DNA of 44,513 nt from Lachnospiraceae bacterium (GTDB lineage: Bacteria; Bacillota; Clostridia; Lachnospirales; Lachnospiraceae): assembly GCA_017553035.1 (NCBI GenBank), contig JAFZNE010000017.1:1-44513 (forward strand), written 5' to 3'. A program made the translations under genes and the position numbers. Below, in pieces: positions 1-7,605 of this stretch. Below the pieces are notes generated by a model that saw only the letters and a list, made by a program, of their open reading frames with translations, had not been told where the DNA came from and made no database searches. Numbering within the stretch: the stretch's first letter is position 1; every line of letters begins with the position of its first letter.

Positions 1-28
1 CCCGGGGATTAATCAGTCGTAATACTTT

Positions 29-82
29 GCAAAAAATCAAGGGCGGGCGCATCAGATGATCCATCATCTGATGCGCCCGCCC
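29..82 (-). terminator. Rho-independent terminator of the aminotransferase gene
   Basis: Two 20-base arms at 41-60 and 63-82 are perfect reverse complements, separated by only two bases. Read on the minus strand, the GC-rich hairpin is followed by a T-rich run (complement of the A run at 31-36). It lies about 35 bases beyond the stop codon of the aminotransferase gene. Confidence 0.9.
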
Positions 83-116
83 GAAAGTGTCCATATCATG
101 TTTTGAAGCGCCGGCA

Positions 117-1316
117 TCACTCAAGCGCTTTAAGGAATGCTTCAAGCCGGTCCATGCCCTTTGTTATGTTTTCCATGCTCGTTGCGTAGCTGAGACGGAT
201 ATGGGTCGGGAAGCCGAAGTCGCTGCACGGAACAACGGCGCAGCTGAAGTCGTTGAGGAGACGGTCTGCAAATGCAAAAACATCATCGATCGTCTTTCCC
301 TTGTATTTCTTACCGAAAGCAGCACTTACATCAACAAATGCGTAAAATGCTCCGGAAGGTTTGATCATGTCAACATACGGCATCGCTTTGATGCGGCTGT
401 ACATATAGTCGTTACGCTTGGAGAACTCGGCACGCATCTTGGCGACGGTATCCTGAGGACCGACAAGTGCTTCAAGTGCCGCTCTCTGAGCGATCGAATT
501 CGGATTGGAAGTCTGATGAGACTGGATGCTGCCCATTGCTTTCGCGATATCGGGTGCGGAACCTGTGTAGCCGATACGCCATCCGGTCATGGAATAGGAT
601 TTGGCCATACCCGAGCAGGTGATCGTCCTGTCATAAATTTCTTTTCCGAGAGATGCGATGCTGACGGGCTTTTCGTCGGTATATACGAGATTCTCGTACA
701 TTTCATCGGATACGCAGTAGATATCTTTTTCGACGATTACCTTGGCCAGTTCTTCAAGTTCCTTTCTGGTATAGAGCATACCTGTAGGATTATTGGGAGT
801 ATTGAGAACGAATGCCTTGGTATTATGATTGCAGGCATCCGCAAGTTCTTTGGCGGTTATTTTGTAATCATTTTCTTTTGAGCAGATAACGAATTTCGGA
901 ACTCCGCCGGCAAGTCTTACCATCTCGGGATAGCTGAGCCAGTAAGGTGCCGGGATTATAACCTCTTCACCGGGATTGATGATCGCAGTGAAAATATTGG
1001 TAAGGGAATGCTTTCCTCCGTTGCTGATGACTATCTGGCGGGGCTCGTACTCGAGACCGTTAAATTCCTTGAATTTCATGCAGACAGCATCTTTTAATTC
1101 GATGATTCCGGAAGCTGCGGTATATTTGGTAAATCCTTCATCGATGGCTTTTTTTGCCGCATCGCAAATATTCTTCGGTGTGGGGAAATCCGGTTCACCC
1201 GCTCCGAAGCTCACGACATCGATTCCCGAAGCCTTCATTTGTTTCGCTTTATCAGTAATTGCGAGTGTTGATGACGGCTTTACGCGTTTAGCTCTTTCAG
1301 AAATACCTAAAGACAT
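117..1316 (-). CDS. Pyridoxal-phosphate aminotransferase, class I (aspartate aminotransferase type)
   Basis: This 399-residue fold-type I aminotransferase probably moves the amino group between aspartate and 2-oxoglutarate in the cytoplasm. Visible family marks are the NNPTG segment near residues 175-179, Asp204 and Tyr207 of the cofactor pocket, and the PLP lysine Lys239 in SGMAKSYSMTGWRIGY. A late Arg in HIRLSYA would bind the substrate carboxylate. The length is typical of the bacterial AspB/AspC Iγ subgroup. The start is supported by AGGAGG seven bases upstream. It is a single-gene transcription unit, with a consensus promoter at 1439-1467 and a strong terminator at 29-82. Family membership is secure. 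Exact substrate choice (aspartate, aromatic or other amino acids) cannot be read from sequence alone. Confidence 0.9.
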   Translation of the reverse strand: MSLGISERAKRVKPSSTLAITDKAKQMKASGIDVVSFGAGEPDFPTPKNICDAAKKAIDEGFTKYTAASGIIELKDAVCMKFKEFNGLEYEPRQIVISNGGKHSLTNIFTAIINPGEEVIIPAPYWLSYPEMVRLAGGVPKFVICSKENDYKITAKELADACNHNTKAFVLNTPNNPTGMLYTRKELEELAKVIVEKDIYCVSDEMYENLVYTDEKPVSIASLGKEIYDRTITCSGMAKSYSMTGWRIGYTGSAPDIAKAMGSIQSHQTSNPNSIAQRAALEALVGPQDTVAKMRAEFSKRNDYMYSRIKAMPYVDMIKPSGAFYAFVDVSAAFGKKYKGKTIDDVFAFADRLLNDFSCAVVPCSDFGFPTHIRLSYATSMENITKGMDRLEAFLKALE

Positions 1317-1438
1317 AGCAACCTCCTAATATATGACAGTACCAAATACCCGGAACATTCGGATCAACGGAACATTTTTATCAGCTTCATGTCCGTCAGG
1401 GGCGAACAAATGCTTCCCGGGAACAATCACATTATCTG

Positions 1439-1467
1439 ATTATAATGATATCGTTTTGTATTGTCAA
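1439..1467 (-). promoter_or_regulatory. Sigma-A promoter of the aminotransferase gene
   Basis: On the minus strand there is a perfect -35 TTGACA (1462-1467), a 17-base spacer and a perfect -10 TATAAT (1439-1444). The expected transcript starts near 1432 and carries a leader of about 115 bases. In that leader, CCCGGGAAGCATT and AATGTTCCGGG could pair with two bulges. No known riboswitch was recognised. Confidence 0.85.
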
Positions 1468-1526
1468 TAAAAAATATAAAAATAATACGGCAGACGTAAA
1501 ATACAGTCTGCCGTACGATTTCTTTC

Positions 1527-3086
1527 TCATTTTGCGTAATCGGTCACTCTTGATTCGCGGATCACATTTACCTTGATCATTCCGGGATATTCCAATTCCG
1601 TCTCGATCTTCTTTGAAATGTCTCTTGCGAGAAGAACCATTTCATCATCAGTGATCTGCTCAGGGACAACCATAACGCGAACCTCTCTACCCGCCTGGAT
1701 AGCAAAGGTTTTATCGACCCCTTTGAAGCTTCCGGAAATATCCTCTAACTGTTTTAACCTGTTCGTATAGGTCTCAAGGGTCTCCCTGCGTGCACCGGGA
1801 CGTGCCGCCGAAATAGCATCGGCAGCCTGAACAATACATGCGATCAAAGTCTGGGGCTCTACATCACCGTGGTGAGCCTCGACAGCATTAATAACGACAT
1901 TCGACTCTTTGTATTTCTTACAAAGATCTACGCCGATCTGAACGTGTGTACCCTCCATTTCCTGATCGACAGATTTACCGATATCGTGGAGCAGACCTGC
2001 GCGCTTCGCGATGCGCACATCGAGTCCGAGCTCACCGGCTAACTGTCCTGCAAGCAACGATACTTCCACAGAATGTTTAAGAACATTCTGACCGTAACTA
2101 GTTCTGAACTTCATCTTACCAAGCAGTCTGACAAGTTCGGGATGTACGTTGTGAACACCGGTCTCGAGGCAGGCAGCCTCACCGGCATCGCGTATGGACT
2201 GTTCGACCTCTTTCTGGGCTTTCTCGACCATCTCTTCGATCCTTGCCGGGTGTATGCGTCCGTCGACAATGAGTCGTTCGAGTGCGATCCTTGCCACCTC
2301 ACGCCTTACGGGATCAAATCCCGAAAGAACAACTGCTTCCGGAGTGTCGTCGATAATAAGATCGACACCGGTCATTGTTTCAAGCGTGCGGATATTGCGG
2401 CCTTCACGTCCGATAATCCTTCCCTTCATCTCATCACTGGGCAGCTGTACAACAGTAATGGCAACTTCTGCCACATGGTCTGCCGCCGTCTTCTGGATAG
2501 CACCGACCACAATCTCTTTAGCCTTTTTCTCGGCTTCTTCTCTGGCCTTGCCTTCCATATTCTTGATGAGAACCGCTGTTTCATGTTTTACTTCATCTTC
2601 AACAGTCTTAATAAGATATTCCTTGGCTTGTTCGGAGGTCAATCCCGAGATCTTCTCAAGCTGCTGAACCTGTTCATCAAGTGCCGTCTGCATTTCGGTC
2701 TTGATCCTGTCAAGTTCAAGCTCCTTGGCTGCGATCTTCTGCTCTTTTTTCTCGAAGGATTCGATCTTGCGATCAAGGGTCTCTTCCTTTTTCAGAACTC
2801 GCTGTTCGTACTGGGAAACCTCGTTCTTACGTTCGCGGGTCTCACGATCCAGCTCCTTCTTTGCACGGATGGACTCTTCCTTGATCTCAACCGAAGCTTC
2901 GCGCTTTTTGGCTTCTGCGGTCTTCTCGGCTTCGTCAATGATCTCTTTAGCTCTGGTATTGGCAGAACCGATAGTCATTTCGTCCTCCTGAAGCTTCTTG
3001 GCTAAAGTATTTTTCGACGAAATGATCCAGCATATGACGCCGCCCACAACAAGCCCGCATGCAGCGCCTATAATCGCTTCAAGCAT
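1527..3086 (-). CDS. rny: Ribonuclease Y
   Basis: RNase Y is a membrane-anchored endoribonuclease that starts mRNA decay in many Gram-positive bacteria. The 519-residue protein has one N-terminal membrane helix (about residues 3-23), a long charged coiled coil (about 30-180), a KH RNA-binding domain with GREGRN at about 227-232, and an HD phosphohydrolase domain with LLHDIGKS (His-Asp at about 367-368). Start choice: a longer in-frame TTG start at 3107 is possible, but GGAGGTG lies nine bases before the ATG at 3084-3086. That start gives the usual RNase Y length of about 520 residues. The gene has its own promoter at 3158-3186 and stands alone between the aminotransferase and the AAA+ gene. 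Confidence 0.96.
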   Translation of the reverse strand: MLEAIIGAACGLVVGGVICWIISSKNTLAKKLQEDEMTIGSANTRAKEIIDEAEKTAEAKKREASVEIKEESIRAKKELDRETRERKNEVSQYEQRVLKKEETLDRKIESFEKKEQKIAAKELELDRIKTEMQTALDEQVQQLEKISGLTSEQAKEYLIKTVEDEVKHETAVLIKNMEGKAREEAEKKAKEIVVGAIQKTAADHVAEVAITVVQLPSDEMKGRIIGREGRNIRTLETMTGVDLIIDDTPEAVVLSGFDPVRREVARIALERLIVDGRIHPARIEEMVEKAQKEVEQSIRDAGEAACLETGVHNVHPELVRLLGKMKFRTSYGQNVLKHSVEVSLLAGQLAGELGLDVRIAKRAGLLHDIGKSVDQEMEGTHVQIGVDLCKKYKESNVVINAVEAHHGDVEPQTLIACIVQAADAISAARPGARRETLETYTNRLKQLEDISGSFKGVDKTFAIQAGREVRVMVVPEQITDDEMVLLARDISKKIETELEYPGMIKVNVIRESRVTDYAK

Positions 3087-3157
3087 GTGTAGGAGCACCT
3101 CCAACAAATATTTAATTGTTATTGCAGTTTTAATGGAAATTAAAACTACAACTAATT

Positions 3158-3186
3158 ATTCTATATAAATAATAAACAGGTGTCAA
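3158..3186 (-). promoter_or_regulatory. Sigma-A promoter of rny
   Basis: On the minus strand TTGACA (3181-3186) and TAGAAT (3158-3163) are separated by 17 bases. The leader that follows holds a small A/T-rich dyad, AGTTTTAAT-N4-ATTAAAACT at 3127-3148. It could form a 9-bp hairpin ahead of the ribosome binding site. Confidence 0.8.
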
Positions 3187-3229
3187 GTCTTAATTTAAAC
3201 ATACATCATTTTTAATAATTTTTTTAGGT

Positions 3230-5290
3230 TCAGAACCCCAGCTTCGCCTTCATGACGAGTTTCTCGCTGAATTCCTTCTCTCCGCTCGCGGCAATAAAAT
3301 CTTCGCGGGTAAGGATGATATTTGTGGTTCCGGAAAGTGAAGCTTTCAGAGCCGCCTTGGACCAGGTCCGCTCATACAGGTTACGCACAAATCTTGCATT
3401 TGCGAACTCTTTTGATCCGAGATATTCGTCGGAAAGGTTATCAAAATAATCTTTCACCTCACTCTCAAGCTCGGGTGCATAATTAAAATGCTTCCTTACC
3501 ATCAGCATGAAGATCTCGAACAGCTGCTGTCTCGAATAATTCGGAAAATGGATCACATACGGCATACGGCTCCTGAGTCCCGGATTGGCCTTCATTAGCG
3601 TATCCATCTCATCGGTATATCCTGCCATAACGACAAGCATATCATCCCTGTGGTTCTCCATTTCGGAAATAAGCGTTGTTACGGCTTCTTTACCGTAATC
3701 ATTGGACTTCTGGTCATATTCGTATAAAGCATAAGCTTCATCAATAAACAGGACGGATCCGTATGAATCACGGCATATCGTAGCTGTTTTGACGGCTGTC
3801 TGTCCTACATACTCTGCGATCAGCTCTCTTGCGCTGTATTCGAAAAATGCACCTTTCCGCAGAATGCCTTCTTCACGCATTATCTGCCCGACGATCCTTG
3901 CCACCGTAGTCTTGCCTGTACCCGGAGCACCCGTAAAGCGCATATGTATGCAGGGACGGTCAAGTTTCTCGTTTTTCATCGCTACCTTAACCTGGGCAAT
4001 GACTTCACGGATACGTGCGGCTATCTCTTCCATGCCTATAAGCTCTTCAAGGGCTTTGTATCCGGTGGCCTGTGATTTCTCGCGATCGATAAGGTACTCC
4101 AGATCCATTGCGGTTATTGTGTTCCGGTCAGGCTCGATCCCTCTGGACATAAGCATCGTATCATGGGCGATCTTCTTCAGGATCACCTCATTTCCGATCT
4201 TTTCGGCCGATTTAAAACCGTAGAAACGTCCGTCCATCTTTTCCTGATGGATCTTTTCAAAAATGATCCCGAATGTTGAAACATCGAGCGTATATCCGCT
4301 TTTATCCGCAATATTCCATATATGTTCAAGCAACACGCTGTCATGGAGCGGAGGTATCTTGACCGGACGTATCAGCAAAACGTCCGACATCAGGTTCAGG
4401 ATCTCGTCATGTGCTCTTTTCTCAAGGAACGGGATCCTGAATACAAATATGTATTTGTCCTGATATGGATCGAGTCTTGAAAGGAAATTCCTCAGCTCAA
4501 GATATTTTCTTCCTTCAAGATAATAGGAAATATCAAGGCCTACAATATTAAATGATCTCGATTCGCTGTCGGCTATCAGATAATCGATTACCGAATCGGG
4601 ACTTGCAAATCCGTTCTCGGTTTCCTTGCCCAGCTTCATTTCGGTATACAGGCGCCTGTTGTCGTATTCTTCTTCCGGATAGACATGCATTTTATGAAGA
4701 TAGTCTCCGAGCGAGCTGATTATCGTCGTAAATCCGCTGCCCGGATCCGAAGAAATCAGATAATTCCGGGAAAGCAGGATGTTCATCGCATCTTTATCTC
4801 TCAGGACAGGGATCGTCTCATTCAGGTCCATGATAAGGTGCTGATAATCGCTTGCACCGTATACATCCTTGAATACGGAACGGATAAGTTTTGATGCTTC
4901 AAGCCTGAGCGCTTCTTCCGAAATATCATATTCGCCGCTTTCATTTTTATTTTCATTATTTGCTTCATCATCTTCATTTTGCGACGGTTCTTCATCCGAG
5001 GTATCCCTGTTTTCCGCAGCCGGATCATATTTTGAAACCAGGAACTCATACACTCCGTTTATATTGCCGAAAGTCTTCTCCCACGCGTCGCAGACAGCAC
5101 TTAAGCAATCGATCGCGTTTTCGGAATCCAGGACGTAACATCCGAAGGTAAACCGGTACATCGTCATTCTTGCGTTCGATCCTTCCGGGAATTTATCGAG
5201 AATTCCGGCGAAAAAAGACCCGAGTTCGGTTATCCTGTCCAATGCAAAATCATAATTTAACGATACTCTTACTATAAATGTTTCAGACAT
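3230..5290 (-). CDS. Tandem AAA+ ATPase (CbbX/SpoVK-like), first module degenerate
   Basis: This 686-residue protein ends in a clear AAA+ module of the CbbX/SpoVK group: Walker A GAPGTGKT (454-461), Walker B VLFIDEAYAL (Asp517-Glu518), and an arginine-finger segment GLRSRMPYVIHF (Arg573). A region at about 125-400 looks like a second AAA+ module. Its P-loop-like SDPGSGFTT (181-189) has lost the catalytic lysine, so it probably does not hydrolyse ATP. Residues 95-120 form an acidic Asn/Glu-rich linker. No signal peptide or membrane helix is visible. GGGGG lies just before the ATG. The gene starts 18 bases after the stop of the nucleoside hydrolase-GH43 gene, so the two are probably co-transcribed. 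Its substrate is unknown; remodelling of a partner protein is an inference from the family. Confidence 0.8.
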   Translation of the reverse strand: MSETFIVRVSLNYDFALDRITELGSFFAGILDKFPEGSNARMTMYRFTFGCYVLDSENAIDCLSAVCDAWEKTFGNINGVYEFLVSKYDPAAENRDTSDEEPSQNEDDEANNENKNESGEYDISEEALRLEASKLIRSVFKDVYGASDYQHLIMDLNETIPVLRDKDAMNILLSRNYLISSDPGSGFTTIISSLGDYLHKMHVYPEEEYDNRRLYTEMKLGKETENGFASPDSVIDYLIADSESRSFNIVGLDISYYLEGRKYLELRNFLSRLDPYQDKYIFVFRIPFLEKRAHDEILNLMSDVLLIRPVKIPPLHDSVLLEHIWNIADKSGYTLDVSTFGIIFEKIHQEKMDGRFYGFKSAEKIGNEVILKKIAHDTMLMSRGIEPDRNTITAMDLEYLIDREKSQATGYKALEELIGMEEIAARIREVIAQVKVAMKNEKLDRPCIHMRFTGAPGTGKTTVARIVGQIMREEGILRKGAFFEYSARELIAEYVGQTAVKTATICRDSYGSVLFIDEAYALYEYDQKSNDYGKEAVTTLISEMENHRDDMLVVMAGYTDEMDTLMKANPGLRSRMPYVIHFPNYSRQQLFEIFMLMVRKHFNYAPELESEVKDYFDNLSDEYLGSKEFANARFVRNLYERTWSKAALKASLSGTTNIILTREDFIAASGEKEFSEKLVMKAKLGF

Positions 5291-5308
5291 ATTTTCCCCC
5301 GATATTGT

Positions 5309-7201
5309 TTAATCATCCGTGATCTTATAGACACCGTCACATTTTGCTATTGTCCCTATGGAGCCGTCATCGTTGTACTTAAATTCGGCCGCGCAGACGC
5401 TCCTGTGGAACAGATTGCCTCCGGGCAGTTCCCCTGTATGGTAGAACAGATAAGAATGGCCTCTGAAATCGGCGATACCGGGATGATTTGTAAATGTTCC
5501 GCCCTCCTCGGTCATCAGCACGCCGCCGTAAACCCAGGGTCCGAGCGGCGAATCCGATGTGGAATATGCCAGATGCTCATTATGCTGGATCCCGTCACCC
5601 TTCTCACCCGAGAATGCGGCATAGACCATATAATACAGGCCGTTCCGTTTGTAGAACCAGGGACCTTCGGCATATGAAGTTCCGGTCATATGGCTGCCTT
5701 TCGAAAATGCTTCTTCGGTCATCGGGATCCTGCCGATCCCAACCTTCTCATCATAAGAGATCATATCTTCGTTCAATAACACATAGCGAAGTTCGGGATT
5801 TCCGAAATACAGATATGCCTGCCCGTCATCGTCGATAAATACGGTCGGATCGATATCATTCCAGTCGCCTTCATCAACAAGCGGATGCCCCAGATCTTTG
5901 TACGGTCCTTCGGTCTTGTCGGAAATGCCTACGGCAATAGCCATTCCGCCGTTTTCCTTATGGACGGGACAATACAGATAGAACTTTCCGTTACGTTCTA
6001 TACACTGCGGTGCCCATGCTCTTCCGTCCGCCCATGATATATCATCGAGTGAGAATATAACCCCGTGATCTGTCCATGTGGCCATATCTTTTGTCGAGAA
6101 ACAATACCAGTTATTCATGGTATAAAAATGATTTTCAAGGCGGTCCTCATCATGTGTCGTATACAGATAAAGAGTGTCACCGAAAACCATCGGTGCGGGA
6201 TCGGCCGTATAAGTCGTTTTTATTATGGGATTGCTGCAAAATCCGGGCTTTTCCGAATCCACATTTTGACGATCATATAAATATTTCTGATCGGCAGATT
6301 CCGTTTTACAATATACGGAACCGTCAGAATATGTTTCCAGCTTCGCGATCAGGTCTTCAAGTATATACCTTGAATCGATGTCGGTATATATCCTGATCTC
6401 GGGATTGCCCTCACAGATCTCGGACGAGGTATCATCCGCAACCCTCGGTGCCTTTACGGTTTTAAAATGTCCGCAGTCAGGGTTCAGCGCAAGCGCGATC
6501 GCAGGTGAATCACCGAGCGACCAGCTCTCTCCCTTGGTCCAGCCGGCATATTTCGACATATTATAAGTAACAAGCTGTGTAAAAAGATGCTCACCGATCC
6601 TCCCGCACGGTCTGATGCGGCGCTCTATCTCGGCAATACCTATTGTCACGGTCGTATAAACCTGCGACGGAACAAGCCACAGATCGGTCCCGCTTGACAG
6701 GATCAGGTTGGCAGCCGCTATGTCATTTCCGGCGTTGAACTCCCTGAAAGGAGCTTTACAAGGCGCTTCCCCGTGAGTTCCTATCCAGATGACCGTCATA
6801 CGTTTCTTAATCTCGGGCTGTTCCGATATCGCTGCCGCCACATTGGTGATCGCCCCCTGGCACAGTACGAACAGCGGCTTGTCATCATCCTTCATGGCTT
6901 CGTTGATTATGAATTCAACGGCCTCGTTTTTCTGATCTTTATTTTCATCCAGTGCTTCCTCCAACCCCATAAGGATAGGTACTCTCATACCCATCTCATT
7001 CAGTATCGTCCTGATCTCCGAATAACTGCGCTCGGAAGAGCCTTTCTCGTTGAAATGCTCCGCGATGATCCCCTTCACTATCAGCTTTGGACTGAGCAGT
7101 GCATGCACGATCGCAAACGGATCGTCAGCCTCACACGCAGCATCGGTATCGATAATGACTCTTAGCTTCTTGTAATCCGGAACATCAAAATGTAAACCCA
7201 T
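5309..7201 (-). CDS. Fusion of nucleoside hydrolase module and GH43 glycoside hydrolase module
   Basis: The 630-residue protein joins two enzymes in one reading frame. Residues about 12-290 match the inosine/uridine-preferring nucleoside hydrolase fold: VIIDTD (Asp18, Asp20) plus EADD (Asp26-Asp27) for calcium, NAGND (Asn156, Asp160), and SLGDS (Asp231) as the late calcium ligand. Residues about 325-625 match a five-bladed GH43 glycosidase: base Asp334 in TADPAPM, pKa-modulating Asp451 in NDIDPTVF, and acid Glu512 in YAEGPW. GH43 enzymes are mainly arabinofuranosidases and xylosidases. No signal peptide is seen, so both activities should be cytoplasmic. GGAGG precedes the ATG. The gene leads an operon with the AAA+ ATPase. 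Which substrate would need both modules is unknown. Confidence 0.85.
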   Translation of the reverse strand: MGLHFDVPDYKKLRVIIDTDAACEADDPFAIVHALLSPKLIVKGIIAEHFNEKGSSERSYSEIRTILNEMGMRVPILMGLEEALDENKDQKNEAVEFIINEAMKDDDKPLFVLCQGAITNVAAAISEQPEIKKRMTVIWIGTHGEAPCKAPFREFNAGNDIAAANLILSSGTDLWLVPSQVYTTVTIGIAEIERRIRPCGRIGEHLFTQLVTYNMSKYAGWTKGESWSLGDSPAIALALNPDCGHFKTVKAPRVADDTSSEICEGNPEIRIYTDIDSRYILEDLIAKLETYSDGSVYCKTESADQKYLYDRQNVDSEKPGFCSNPIIKTTYTADPAPMVFGDTLYLYTTHDEDRLENHFYTMNNWYCFSTKDMATWTDHGVIFSLDDISWADGRAWAPQCIERNGKFYLYCPVHKENGGMAIAVGISDKTEGPYKDLGHPLVDEGDWNDIDPTVFIDDDGQAYLYFGNPELRYVLLNEDMISYDEKVGIGRIPMTEEAFSKGSHMTGTSYAEGPWFYKRNGLYYMVYAAFSGEKGDGIQHNEHLAYSTSDSPLGPWVYGGVLMTEEGGTFTNHPGIADFRGHSYLFYHTGELPGGNLFHRSVCAAEFKYNDDGSIGTIAKCDGVYKITDD

Positions 7202-7233
7202 ACAAAACCTCCATATTTTCTGCTTTTATATTG

Positions 7234-7263
7234 ATTATACAGTATTTCATATATATATGCCAA
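7234..7263 (-). promoter_or_regulatory. Sigma-A promoter of the nucleoside hydrolase-GH43/AAA+ operon
   Basis: Minus strand: -35 TTGGCA (7258-7263), an 18-base spacer rich in alternating T/A, and a perfect -10 TATAAT (7234-7239), about 30 bases before the start codon. Confidence 0.7.
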
Positions 7264-7310
7264 TAAAAAAAGAAAACAATTCATGACTCCGCTTGCACAC
7301 GAAAAAATAA

Positions 7311-7346
7311 ATAAAAAAACTCTTCATGAACCTGTCATGAAGAGTT
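7311..7346 (-). terminator. Terminator of tRNA-Glu
   Basis: Arms AACTCTTCATGA (7318-7329) and TCATGAAGAGTT (7335-7346) are perfect 12-bp inverted repeats with a five-base loop. On the minus strand a T run follows (complement of 7313-7319). It starts five bases beyond the tRNA 3' end. Confidence 0.9.
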
Positions 7347-7351
7347 AAATC

Positions 7352-7423
7352 TGACGAATAAGGGAATCGAACCCTTGTTTCCGCCGTGAGAGGGCGGCGT
7401 CTTAGCCGCTTGACCAATTCGCC
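7352..7423 (-). tRNA. tRNA-Glu (anticodon CUC)
   Basis: The 72-base sequence folds as a full cloverleaf on the minus strand. The acceptor GGCGAAU pairs with AUUCGUC (one G-U). The anticodon stem CCGCC/GGCGG encloses loop CUCUCAC with anticodon CUC. The T-arm is AAGGG-UUCGAUU-CCCUU, and the discriminator is A. CCA is not encoded. The anticodon reads GAG (glutamate); D-loop and overall sequence fit bacterial tRNA-Glu. It is a single-gene unit with its own promoter and terminator. Confidence 0.95.
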
Positions 7424-7452
7424 ATAAAGCATTACGTTTCCGTAACAAAGAT

Positions 7453-7481
7453 ATGTTACACTATTTCGTTCTAAAAATCAA
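7453..7481 (-). promoter_or_regulatory. Probable promoter of tRNA-Glu
   Basis: Minus strand: -35 TTGATT (7476-7481), a 17-base spacer, and -10 TAACAT preceded by TG (7453-7458). Between it and the tRNA, TTACG-GAAA-CGTAA forms a short hairpin with a GAAA tetraloop. Confidence 0.55.
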
Positions 7482-7526
7482 GTATTATTTTGAAAAAAAT
7501 GTTATTATTCGTTACTGTTCACAGTT

Positions 7527-7580
7527 ATACCAGCGAAAAGCTCATGAAAGCCTGCTTTTAGTGAGCTTTCCGTTTGGTAT
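7527..7580 (-). other. Stable stem-loop downstream of polC
   Basis: ATACC at 7527 and GGTAT ending at 7580 close a long, nearly continuous stem that includes AAAGCTCA/TGAGCTTT and an inner AAAG/CTTT. No T run follows on the minus strand, so it is not a typical intrinsic terminator. It lies 26 bases past the polC stop and may protect or process the 3' end of the long operon transcript. Confidence 0.6.
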
Positions 7581-7605
7581 GTGCGTCTGTTTCTAAGGGA
7601 AGCTG

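Noticed and set aside
87-881. 264-codon plus-strand open frame opposite the aminotransferase
   Set aside because: It is antisense to a gene with complete catalytic motifs, has no ribosome binding site, and its product is Cys/His-rich with no family pattern.
2073-3005. 310-codon plus-strand open frame opposite rny
   Set aside because: It mirrors the Lys/Glu-rich coiled coil as Leu/Phe-rich sequence, a known effect of reading such DNA backwards, and it lacks a start signal.
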